64,000 nucleotides of DNA, taken from assembly GCF_003597395.2 (NCBI RefSeq), contig NC_133770.1, positions 1,697,825 through 1,761,824 on the forward strand, given 5' to 3'. Positions 24,590 to 34,637 of this stretch are shown here, in pieces (the stretch's first letter is position 1; each line of letters opens with the position of its first letter). The position numbers and the translations under genes were made by a program. The DNA comes from Chelonoidis abingdonii. Lineage: Eukaryota > Chordata > Testudines > Testudinidae. The notes beneath the pieces were generated by a model, which had not been told where the DNA came from, did no database searches, and saw only the letters and a list, made by a program, of their open reading frames with translations.

Positions 24590-25080
24590 CGGGAGGTGGT
24601 GGAGAGGAGCGAGCGGGAGGCGAGGTCTCGGGGGAAGAGGTGGCGTGGGAGCAGGATCTTAGGGGGAAGAGGTGGCATGGGAGCAGGGTCTCCGGGGGAA
24701 GAGGTGGCGTGGGAGCAGGATCTTAGGGGGAAGAGGTGGCATGGGAGCAGGGTCTCCGGGGGAAGAGGTGGCGTGGGAGCAGGATCTTAGGGAAAGAGAT
24801 GGCGTGGGAGCAGGGTTTCTGGGGGAAGAGGTGGAGTGGGAGCAGGATCTTAGGGGAAGAGGTGGCGTGGCAGCAGGGTGTCTGGGGGAAGAGGTGGCGT
24901 GGGAGCAGGATCTTAGGGGAAGAGGTGGCATGGGAGCAGGGTCTCTGGGGGAAGAGGTGGTTTGGGAGCAGGATCTTAGGGAAAGAGGTGGCGTGGGAGC
25001 AGGGTTTCTGGGGGAAGAGGTGATGTGAGAGCAGGATCTTAGGGAAAGAGGTGGCATGGGAGCAGGGTCTCTGTGGAGGG
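24590..25080 (+). repeat. 32-bp minisatellite with dimer order
   Basis: About 14 units of about 32 bp containing 'aagaggtggcgtgggagcag'. Units alternate between 'gatctta' and 'ggtctc' starts, giving a higher-order period of about 64 bp. Continuous frames across it are repeat translations. Confidence 0.93.
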
Positions 25081-25596
25081 AATGGCTGACATGAGGGTGG
25101 GGGCTTGGGAAGAAGGTGACAGGGGGCGGGGCCTTGGGGGCAATGGGCAGCATGGCGGTGGGGCCCTCATGGGGCAGGGATGGTGCAGGGGCAGGGCCAC
25201 AATTTGGGCACTGGTGGTCCCCCCCTTAGGGGGCTTCCTCCGCTCTTGTGTCGAGCGCCTCCCTTGTTCCCAGGCAGGGGGTGCCTGTGAGGTGCTGGGT
25301 GGGAGACTGAGGCAGGGCTGCCAGGTGATGAGCTCAAGGCACTTGGTGGGCTACCCTGGCAGAGGGGGTCGGCGGGGGCCGGCTGTGGCACCTGTCTGGC
25401 CCAGGGCCCTGCTGAGGCGCCCCATGGTGCCCCTGTCCCTGACAGACCCATGTTAATAGTTGGCTGCAGTTCCTATTGCAGCTGCACAGGGGGGCCTCAG
25501 GGAAGAGTTTGGGATCCCCTGGTCTAATTAACAGACCCTGTGTGCATCCGGGCTCCCCAGTCACGGCAACACACCCAGCTGTCAGGGGCAAGAGAG
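25081..25596. other. No gene recognised
   Basis: GC-rich flank between the minisatellite and a CR1; nothing recognised. Confidence 0.4.
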
Positions 25597-26216
25597 GGCA
25601 GGCCAAGAAGGCTAACGGCATTTTGGGCTGTACAAGTAGGGGCATTGCCAGGAGATCTAGGGACGTGATCATTCCCCTCTATTCGACATTGGTGGGGCCT
25701 CATCTGGAGTACTGTGTCCAGTTTTGGGCCCCACACTACAAGAAGGATGTGGGAAAATTGGAAAGAGTCCAGCGGAGGGCAACAAAAATGATTAGGGGCT
25801 GGAGCACATGACTTCTGAGGAGAGGCTGAGGGAAGTGGGATTGTTTAGTCTGCAGAAGAGAAGAATGAAGGGGGATTTGATAGCTGCTTTCAACTACCTG
25901 AAAGGGAGTTCCAGCGAGGATGGATCTAGATTGTTCACAGTGGTGGCAGATGACAGAACAAGGAGCAATGGTCTCAAGTTGCAGTGGGGGAGGTTTAGGT
26001 GGGATATTAGGAAACACTATTTCACGAGGAGAGTGGTGAAGCACTGGAACGGGTTCCCTAGGGAGGTGGTGGAATCTCCTTCCTTAGAGGTTTTTAAGGT
26101 CAGGCTTGACAAAGCCCTGGCTGGGATGATTTAGTTGGGGTTGGTCCTGCTTTGAGCAGTGGGTTGGACTAGATACCTCCTGAGGTCCCTTCCACCCCGA
26201 TATTCTATGATTCTAT
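25597..26216 (+). mobile_element. CR1 with ORF2 C-terminus and 3' UTR
   Basis: Encodes the C-terminal end of CR1 ORF2, with [26 protein letters not shown] and [12 protein letters not shown] in order. The 3' UTR follows and ends 'atattctatgattctatg'. The frame breaks near 25810, so it is a dead, 5'-truncated copy. It is the cleanest CR1 in the window and a good reference for the others. Confidence 0.95.
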
Positions 26217-27939
26217 GCGCGCTGCCGGGACCTGCGCTAGTCCCTACAATAACAGTGGATGCTGTGCACACCACTGCCATGGGCCCTCCCAACACATGCC
26301 GGGCGGAAGCGCTGCGTCTAGCACCCCCTGCAGCACCATGGGGGTAAGCGCCAGAGCCCTTGGAGCGTTTTGTTTGGGAGGACGTTCTGCTGGCACATTT
26401 ACACATGCTGGGCCGGGGGCTGGCCAGGCCGGGCCTGTTCTGCTGAGTGCTGTGCTAGGAAATGCCGGCGTTGCCCACAGAGCTGATCTGTAAGAGCAGG
26501 TGTTGCAGGGGGATGAGACACTTGTTACATCCCACCCCATGTTTACATGCACAAGTGGCAGCTGCTCTGGAGTGAGGCTGCAGGGGGAAGCTGGTGCAGT
26601 GGAGAGCTGGGGCTGGCAGCACCTGGCCAGGCCTGGGGCTGGGGTTTGCAGAGAGGCTCGCTGGCGTAATGGGACTATAACACCTCGAACACACTGCAGA
26701 GTGGCTGTTCCCCAGCGGCACCCACGGGGAGACACTCCATCCAGATCCGAGAGGGGCTGGGCTCCCCCCTTGCCCACCGGGTGACGCGGAGGGCGCCCTC
26801 CGCAGGAGCAAGAAGGAATGACACTTCCCAGCCTGGCCAAGCGGCAAAGGCATCCACTAGCCATCAAAATTCAGACAGCAGGAAAAGTGATGTGAATGCC
26901 CCACGGACGGCTACAGTGTAACTCCAGTCTGTAGCCGGACGCTGACATGTGCCCAGACAAGAAGCAGATGTTTAAAACTGGAGCATCGGCCCCACACAGG
27001 ATCCTTCACACGGTTTTCTGGCTCACACGCAGCTGACTGAGGTGATGACGCTGAGTCCGATAGACCCTGTCCCAGGCGCTTTGTGGCCTGTGGGCAGACG
27101 GGGCAGAGTGAGGGGAAAGTGGGACCACAGGGAAATGCACTGAGGGGAGCAGCCCCCACTGGCTCACGTCGCACAGACTGGAGCCCGGCAGAGCGCGAGC
27201 GCCCCTCGGAGCTGTCCAACTGTTGGGACACGTGTGCCTGGGCAGGACTGGACAAGCAAAGGAAAGAGTCATCAGGTGGCTTTGCGGAGGAAGGGGATTC
27301 ATTTGTCACATGCTCAGAAGACACAAAGTGCGCAATCTGTGTGAAGTGTCCTTATTAAACAGCTGTGGGCCGGCCAGCGTCTGGCTATGTGTTTTTACTG
27401 GCATCTAAGCACCGCGCGCTCACCTCAGAACCCACTGCCACCTGCGGTGCATCCCTGCAGTCACACAGCCCCTAAGGGGGCAGAGCTCGTCCCTGAGTGG
27501 GGAGACGGCGAAACGCCAGTTCGTTCTGCTCGCTGCAGGGTGAATTCTGCGCTGCAGGGCTGTCCCACCAAACACGCAGCCCAGCTCCTCAGCATCATGC
27601 TCAGCACCCACAGGGGCGCTGCGAGGTCAGCAGCAGCGTGGAGAGAGGTCACCTCTTGTGGCCTGACCCGAAGAGGTGCTGAGCACCCATCGCTCCCAGG
27701 GACTGCGTCGGGCGGTGGGTGCTCTGCATGTCTGACAGTCAGGCGTCACCAGCTCCAGGGCTCTCTGGCTGGCTGTGGAGACGAGGGCGAAATCGACCAC
27801 CAGGTGGACCGTGTCCACGCTGGTCTCTGCAGACTAGCACCAGCGGCGTGAGGCCGACCTGGGGCTGGGTCTAGAGCCTTTACGCCTGGAGCAGGGGTTA
27901 AGTGATGAGCCAGGATGCAAACACTCTCCCGGGTTTTCT
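26217..27939. other. No gene recognised
   Basis: About 1.7 kb without a supported exon. Frames of up to about 200 codons on the minus strand show no domain. Confidence 0.45.
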
Positions 27940-28320
27940 GATCTGCTCACTCTCTCTCACACCTACACTGTCACACCCACACTGCCCCTCTCTCTCACAC
28001 CCACTCTCTCTCTCACACACCCACTCTCACACCTACACTGCCTCTCTCTCTCACACCCACACACTCTCTCTCACACACCCACTCACACCTACACTGCCTC
28101 TCTCACACCCACACACACCCACTCTCTCTCACACACACCCACTCTCTCTCTCACACACCCACTCTCACACCCACACTGCCTCTCACACCCACTCTCACAC
28201 CCACAAACACCCTCTCTCACACACACCCACTCTCTCACACCCACACACACCCACTCTCTCTCACACCCACACCCAGTCTCTCTCTCTCTCTCACACCCAG
28301 TCTCTCTCTCACCCCTCCTT
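27940..28320 (+). repeat. CT/CA-rich microsatellite tract
   Basis: Irregular arrays of 'ctctctctcacacccac' over about 380 bp, ending in a (TC)n run. The Ser/His/Thr/Leu frame across it is a product of the repeat. Confidence 0.95.
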
Positions 28321-28419
28321 TAATGCCTGAGATGACGACTTTTTTTGCTCCAAATGTAACGAGAAGTCGGCCAGGCTCTGGAGTAATGGCTCGTCCAGGC
28401 ACACCCAGTGGGCCAGGCT

Positions 28420-28541
28420 TAGGGTGACCACATGTCCGATTCTATAGGCACAGTCCTGATATTCGGGGCTCTGTCTTATATACATGCCTATTACCCCTCA
28501 CCCCCATCCCGATTTTTCACATTTCCTGTCTGGTCACCCTA
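28420..28541. mobile_element. MITE with TA target duplication
   Basis: TA at 28420-28421 and 28540-28541 encloses ends 'gggtgaccacatg' and 'ctggtcaccc'. Inner blocks ('cctattacccctcac', 'cccgatttttcac') match 19556-19684 in opposite orientation. Confidence 0.78.
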
Positions 28542-29759
28542 GCCAGGCTCACAGAGTCCCGTAGCATACGCGGAAGATCACTGCCTGTCTGGCCGTGTAA
28601 GTTCAGCATTATCTGGACTTTTGCAGGTGATGCCACTGGCTGAGCTAACAAATGGTTTTCGTGCTGGCAACAGAGTAAAAATCCCCAAACAGGCGTAAGT
28701 GACACGCGACCATTCCAGAGGGTGGCGTGTGCGATCGTGTTGCCATCTGGTGGCTGGCCGGAGCCGACCTTCCAACAGTCCAACACTGCCCTGTCCCGCT
28801 TTGATCCTCAACCCCCTGCCCCATTAAAGGGCAGTTAGCTCCTGCCCCCTCCCCCTGATTCAGAGCCCCCTAAACTGAGGGTTGTTGCAAGCTGGTGCAG
28901 GGGGTTGCAGTGCTGGATTTGGCCCAGATGTTCCTCCATCTCCAGAGGGGTGGACAGGCCAAACTCGAGTGGCACTGCATCCCCTGGCCACTTTACATGG
29001 TGGGAGGGATGCTGTAGCTGAGAGGGGGAAAAGCCTATTAGTGAGGGTTACCAGAGGGTCCCACGCGGCTGGGGGCAGGAGCATGTTGTGAAGTGGCTCT
29101 GTTCCTGTGGGGGTTGATTTATCTGTGGCTGACAGCGCCTGCTGTAACTCTTGCTGCTGGAGTTGGCGTGTCCTGACCCTGTCGTGTGACGTGGGGATGT
29201 ACGGATGTGCCCCTGCCCAGTGTCAGCGTTGGTGCCTGTCACACCCTTGTGACACTGGACGTCCCCGTCCCCTCTCACATGACGCTGCTGATTGCTTTGC
29301 TTTCACTCAGCCCGGCATGCACTGGGGCCGTACTGAGACCTCTCCGGCTGGAAGGATTTTGGCGGGATGCTAGCTCTCTTCCCAGGCAGCCCCCAGGACC
29401 CCACTGCTGCCCTGCTGCTCCCACCCAGCAGGACATGTAGCGCCTGACACGGTCAGGCAGGGCTTCTGCGACTTCCCCGGCTCTCCCAGGGTGTCATGGC
29501 ACAGCATGGCTCACAGCAGCGCTGGGTGCCCAGCCCACCTGGGTCTCAGGCCTTTTCCCGACTGGGGGCTCTGGTTCTGGCCTGCTCTCTGGATCCTTGG
29601 CCTCTGTTGGGCTCTCTGGTGCGAGGCCTGCTCTGGCTCCCTGGTCAGCCTCCTGGGGGTCCCGCTTTGGCCAGCTGCTGGGTGAGGCAGGGCTGGGAAC
29701 CGAGTCTCTCCCCTTTCCCTGCCAGCCGTTTGTGTCCCTGACCCCTCGACGCCTCCTCT
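28542..29759. other. No gene recognised
   Basis: No supported exon, RNA or repeat. Overlapping frames on both strands at 29490-29900 reflect GC-rich composition. Confidence 0.4.
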
Positions 29760-30245
29760 CATAGGAACAAAGGACTGAAAGGGCCCCACTGCCTCGGGAG
29801 GCCACTGCAGCATCTCCTCCTGTTCAGGGTCCCTCTTGCAGCCAGCTAGGTTTCTTGCCCCCGCTACTCCTAGGGGGAGGCTGTTCCAGAGCCTCACTCC
29901 TCTGACTGGTGGTTAGAAACCTTCTTCTCATTTCCAGCCTGAATTCACCGCCATTTGTTCTGGTGCTAGCCTCGTCTGGGAGAGTCAACAGCTCTTCTCC
30001 AAGCCCAGGTCCCAGTCTCCTCTCTACGCCCCCAGCCCGTCTCTGTGGCTGTCCCAGTCTGGATTCCTCTTTCCTGAACACGGGTGACGAGAACTGCATG
30101 CAGCGCTCCAGCGGAGGTCCCACCAGTGCCTTGTTCAATGGCACTAACATGTCTCCATCTCGATCGGAACTGCCAGGCCTGATGCATCCTAGGATCGCCT
30201 TTGCCTTTTGCACGGCCACATCACACTGGTGCCTCTGAGTCATCC
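29760..30245 (-). mobile_element. Older CR1, minus orientation
   Basis: The reverse complement holds a degraded ORF2 C-terminus (AKAILGCIRPGS, then LVGPPLERCMQF) followed by a CR1-like 3' region. Divergence exceeds that of 25597-26216, so this is an older subfamily. Confidence 0.75.
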
Positions 30246-30267
30246 TGGGATGGATAGGCAGAGCCAC

Positions 30268-30900
30268 AGATTCCTAGATCACAAGGCCAGAAGGATCCAT
30301 TGTGATCATCTTACCTGACCTCCTTTATAGCTCAGGCAAGAGAGAGCTACCGCACAGTAATTCCTAGAGCAGAGCTTTCAGGAAAACATCCCATCTTGAT
30401 TTAAAAACGGTCAGTGATGATGGACCGTTGGTAAATTGTTGCTGTGGTTAATTACGCTCACTGTTAAAAAGCCACACCTTATTTCCAGCCCGACTGTAAT
30501 CAAGTCACAATCAGCCTTCTCTTTGTTACACTAAATAGATTGAGCTCCTTAAGCCTACCACGATAATCATTCTTGTGGCTCTTCTCTGAACCATCTTCAA
30601 TTGATCAACATCGTGGTCTGTCTTCTCCGTGGTTGTTTTCAAGTAATGAGCCCCCAGCTTGTAGCAGAAATTTGTATTAGTCCTCCTAAGTGCATGGATT
30701 TTCACCTTGTACTTTTTAAATTTCATCCCATTTCCGGAACTCCAGTCCCCAAGGTCACCCAGTTCCTTCTGGGTGATATTCTGATCCTCCTCCACGGTGA
30801 CAATGCCTCGCAGCTTTGTGTCATCAGCACATTTCATCAGCACGCTCCTGCTTTGTGCCTGGGTCATTAATGAAAATTTTAAACAAGAGTTCCCCCAATC
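30268..30900 (-). mobile_element. Older CR1, minus orientation
   Basis: Starts 'cacagattcctagatcacaa', the complement of an older CR1 3' end. It runs through 'atttaaaaacggtcagtgat' to ORF2 remnants such as VQRRATRMI. It lies directly next to 29760-30245, so the two may be separate insertions. Confidence 0.72.
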
Positions 30901-33345
30901 AGAGAGAAAGGGCAGGAGAAGCTGAGAGCAGGGGAAGGGAAGGGACGGAGAGGGACCATAGATGTCACAGCAGGAACTATTGGGACTTAAAAAACCGCAT
31001 ATCACTTTTCTCCTGGCAGGTTGCCTTTCAAACTGGGCTCAGCTAGAATGGATTGAAGAGCTCGGTGTGGACTAGACCAATATCCCAAATCCACCGGGGA
31101 AGAGGATCCGCTCAGAGATCTGCAGAGCATCCGTCTGTGCCTGGGTCCCAATCCTGCCGACGGCCATGCCCTGTCCACACTGAGCCCTGTGGCTGAGGCA
31201 GATTTTAAGCAAGTGTTCTGCTAGGTGAGAAGAAGGGTTGAAGTTTAGCAAGACTCTGAAGGAGAGGGAGCGCAGAGGGGGGACAAGACATAAAGGGGAG
31301 ACTTGGTGAGTCGGTTTCCAATGCGCATTAATCCGGTGACTCACTTTGGATCACAAATAGTTCCTCTGGGGCCCTGGTTTTCCTATTTCTGCACAGGTTC
31401 TTACAGCCCCCTCTGCACCGCAGCACCTGAGCCCCAGGTCTCTCTGTGAACCTCCTGGCACATGACTGGGGTGACACAGGTACAGCCTAATAACCACCCT
31501 GACACCTCAGCCCTCCTCCCATTACACTTCACTGACTTCTGAGTCTATTCCCATTAATGCCATCAGACGGCATTCTCTCTGTGTCACCTCCTGTTCTTAT
31601 ATTCCTGGGCCCAGCTGCCACCCTCTCCCCTCTCCCACTGCATGCTCATCCTCTCCAAATCCCTTCTCTCCAGCCCTCCATTCTCTGCACTGTGACGGCA
31701 TCACCTGTTCACAGGTCTACTCCCCAGCACGTACTCTAGTCTTAGGAGTGATTATGGGTATTGCAGTAGCATCTGTCACCAGGCAGGGCCACTGCACCTG
31801 TATTTCCTCTCAGTGGCTCACCAAGGGCACCTGTTCTGAGGCTTCCAGCCCCCATCTGCTCCCTGTGTTGGCTGGAGACCTGTATCTCTCCCTCCTGTGT
31901 GCGGTATTCCAAGCCGAGCAGTTCCCTGCCCTCGCTGTCCTATTCCCAGCAACAGACAGTCCGCCCAGCAGGCCTGCTTGCTCTTCAGAGACTAGCCCCA
32001 GTACAGGTGCCCACAGTTAAGCCACCCACCACACAGCCTGCTCCAAGCAAACATTCATTCTTAGGGCAAAAGCCTCACAGAGAGCAGGTGACAAACAATA
32101 AAAGAACCTACGCCCATTCTAGTGAGCTTACCAGCGATCCCCCCTCTACCCCCACAAGGGCTCTGGCAGGACCCTCCCTTTATGTTAACAGGTTCAGAGC
32201 AGCCCCAGCTCAGGACTAGCAGCCACATGAAAAGTTTAGTCCGACATTGATGCTGTTCAAGGGTCTCTGATCTGGAGTTTCCAGGAGCAGGGGATCAGTG
32301 GACACTGAGTTTTCCTCAGCTTCAAGAGGACGGACTCAGAGCTAGGTCATTCCCATGCCCCAACCCTCAGGATTGCATAGGAAATCCCCTTCCCACGTGC
32401 TGTCCCAAAAAATCCTTTGACCTTCCTATCCCTTCCCAGAGAGTCCACTGGTCAGTCTCCCAGAGCTATTCCGTCCAGCTCCCCAGTAACACAAACACAG
32501 CGACAGGTCAATGCCTTTGCACTTCACTCAGTAACATTGATCCGAATTCCAGGAGGTGTGCCCAGGATACCGCCACGTCTCTCACAGCATCCAGTGAGGA
32601 TGGGGCAAGAGACAGCCCTAAAGAACTGGCACTGGAAGGCAAGATGAACCAGTAGGCATAACAAGCAAACCGGGGAGAGGAGAAACACCAATGGTTACAC
32701 AGCGCAGTGAGGTGCAAGACTAGATTTGACAGAATTACGTAACATACACAAGATAGCAACACGCTTGGTAATGTCACCATTCCAAATCCTGGAGCAGCTT
32801 CCAGCAGCTCCCATGGATAATGTGCTTTACCATGCGACCATTGCAAACAAACGCCAATCAAACCTTTATACCGCTCCATGCAGTCCCGATACACAGACGT
32901 GCACTGCTGCAGAGGAATGTTTGCACGCACTTTACGGTACATGGGTTGCACCTGGCCTTTCTGAACATGGGGCCCTGAAAGGTTCAAGCTGCCAGACTAT
33001 GCCCCCGGGCAGCAAGAGTCCCTGTCTCACCTACATCTAAACTTTCGAAACGAGTCACAGCATGAGAGCAGGGGGGTGAGATTCTGGTCTAATAGGTAGA
33101 ATTGAGAATCCTGTGACAGCTTCCTTAAAGACAGCTGGCACCCAGCCGCTGAAAACCCCAGCCAATAGCAGAACCATTTCTTTCCCTCTCGTTTCCACCA
33201 GCCAGGACAGAGCAGGATCCAGCACACAGGTTTGAGCCGAGTCCCAGCACCAGTGCCAGTGCCCAAAACGCTGGCTGAGAAGCCTTGGGGTTTGCACCCT
33301 GGCCTCATCCCAGGCAGGCTCCATGTCTCTGCATGTGCTCTAAGA
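30901..33345. other. No gene recognised; possible unassigned repeat
   Basis: About 2.4 kb with no supported exon. Parts such as 'caataaaagaacctacgccc' (about 32097) look repeat-like, but I cannot assign a family. Confidence 0.4.
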
Positions 33346-33640
33346 CAGGGGTTCTCGACCCACTTGTAAACCTTTATGGCCCGTCACGACCCAGGAAATA
33401 TCTGGGGGTGGAGGCCCTGGGGCAGAGCTGTAACTAGGCATTTTAGTGCTTGGGCTTGGGGAGCAGATTTGTGCCCGCCCCCCAAATTTTTGTTTGCATC
33501 TCCCCCAACCCAGACAGGCTGCAGTGCCTGGAGCAGGGAGGCAAGCCCAGCCAGCGCTGTGGGTCAGCAGCTGCCACACGACCCTTTGAAACAGTCCGGC
33601 GGTGACCCAGTCAGGCTTGCACTAAGCAGACCCCAGTTCC
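33346..33640. mobile_element. Partial hAT-type element
   Basis: Begins 'caggggttctcgaccca' after 'ctctaaga', a typical hAT terminal repeat at a TCTAGA-like target. The opposite terminal repeat was not found, so the right edge is approximate. Confidence 0.5.
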
Positions 33641-34109
33641 GTGCAGCCTACCCAGCATGTGGGGTCAGTGTTACAGTCCCTGCCTGGAAAGATCTTTCTG
33701 TCATTGGGATCCAATAGCTAAAGGGGACTGGATTGTTACCTCTTCCTTCCCCCCCGACCCTGCCCGCCCGCCCGCCTGCATGCATCACCCCTTCCCGGCC
33801 TCAGCTCATCACCCAGGCTTGCAAGTGCTCTAGGCTGGGGCAAGGCCTGTCTCCTTGCTCCTGTACAGCCTCTAGCATTGGGAGCCTCTGGGCTGGGAGT
33901 AGGACAAATTCAAACCACCGCTGACGCTGACCGTTCTGTGCCCGGGGAAGGGGACCCTGAGCCATGTCTCTGGAAAGCAGCATGAAAACCCAGCCAGCCC
34001 CAGGAGCAGGAGACTGAGCTACCCTGCCCTGCCTTCCACCCTGCACCGCCTGCGAGAGGCCGGGTCTGTTCACACTAGGTTATTTCTGCACCAGCTAATC
34101 CGGTTTGGA
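33641..34109. other. No gene recognised; upstream flank of gene 2 promoter
   Basis: Includes a 'ccgcccgcccgcctgcatgc' tract at about 33765. No exon or repeat assigned. Confidence 0.4.
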
Positions 34110-34274
34110 GCGTCTGGACTCAGGGGGCTGCACAGCTCGGGGCCGGCTCCGCTACTTCTCGGTCCCGCAGCGCAGGCCATACAGGGGGTCCCGGCGCTGG
34201 GGCAGCGGGAAGGGAGCGGGGCGCAGACTCCGGTGCCAAACCGGAGCCGGAGGCTCGGCCCCGCCCGCGGCGGC

Positions 34275-34287
34275 TGGGAGCTGTAGT
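34275..34287 (-). promoter_or_regulatory. Possible ZNF143/SBS-like site
   Basis: 'tgggagctgtagt' matches the complement of the ACTACAATTCCCA core with two changes. Such sites are common in vertebrate CpG-island promoters. The match was made by eye only. Confidence 0.35.
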
Positions 34288-34588
34288 TTTCCTCCCGGCC
34301 CCAGCCCAGGGGAATCCGAATCCCCCGCGGCCGGGCTCCCAGCGCCCTTAGCCCGGCCCGGCGCTGCGCGGGGAACCCTGCGCCCTGGCCCCGCGTCCCG
34401 GCGAGGTGCGCGCGCTCTGCGCCCCCGTGCGCCCCCGCGCAGGCTCAGTGTCCACTGCGCGTACTTACTCGCTCCCAGGATGCAGCGGGCGCGGACCCTT
34501 TGTCTACTCTCCTTCTCGAGCGGCGATCGTGGAGAAGTTCCCAGTCGCGCATCGGGATGCCGGCGCGGGCAGGCAGGCGCCCTCGCCT

Positions 34589-34637
34589 ATGCCGGTGCGG
34601 AAGCGCAAGCGCAGAGCAGCGCAAGCGCGCGCAGCGG
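34589..34637 (+). CDS. Gene 2 candidate first coding exon
   Basis: ATG at 34589 opens MPVRKRKRRAAQARAA, a basic stretch that could act as a nuclear localisation signal. Donor 'gcgg|gtgagt' at 34638 leaves phase 1, matching the next exon. Out-of-frame ATGs lie upstream at 34480 and 34557, so this start is uncertain. The ATG at 36928 is an alternative. Confidence 0.45.

Noticed and set aside
24659..25153. 164-codon minus-strand protein with Ser/Pro/His repeats
   Set aside because: Direct translation of the 32-bp minisatellite.
27902..28330. 142-codon Ser/His/Thr/Leu repeat protein
   Set aside because: Direct translation of the CT/CA microsatellite tract.
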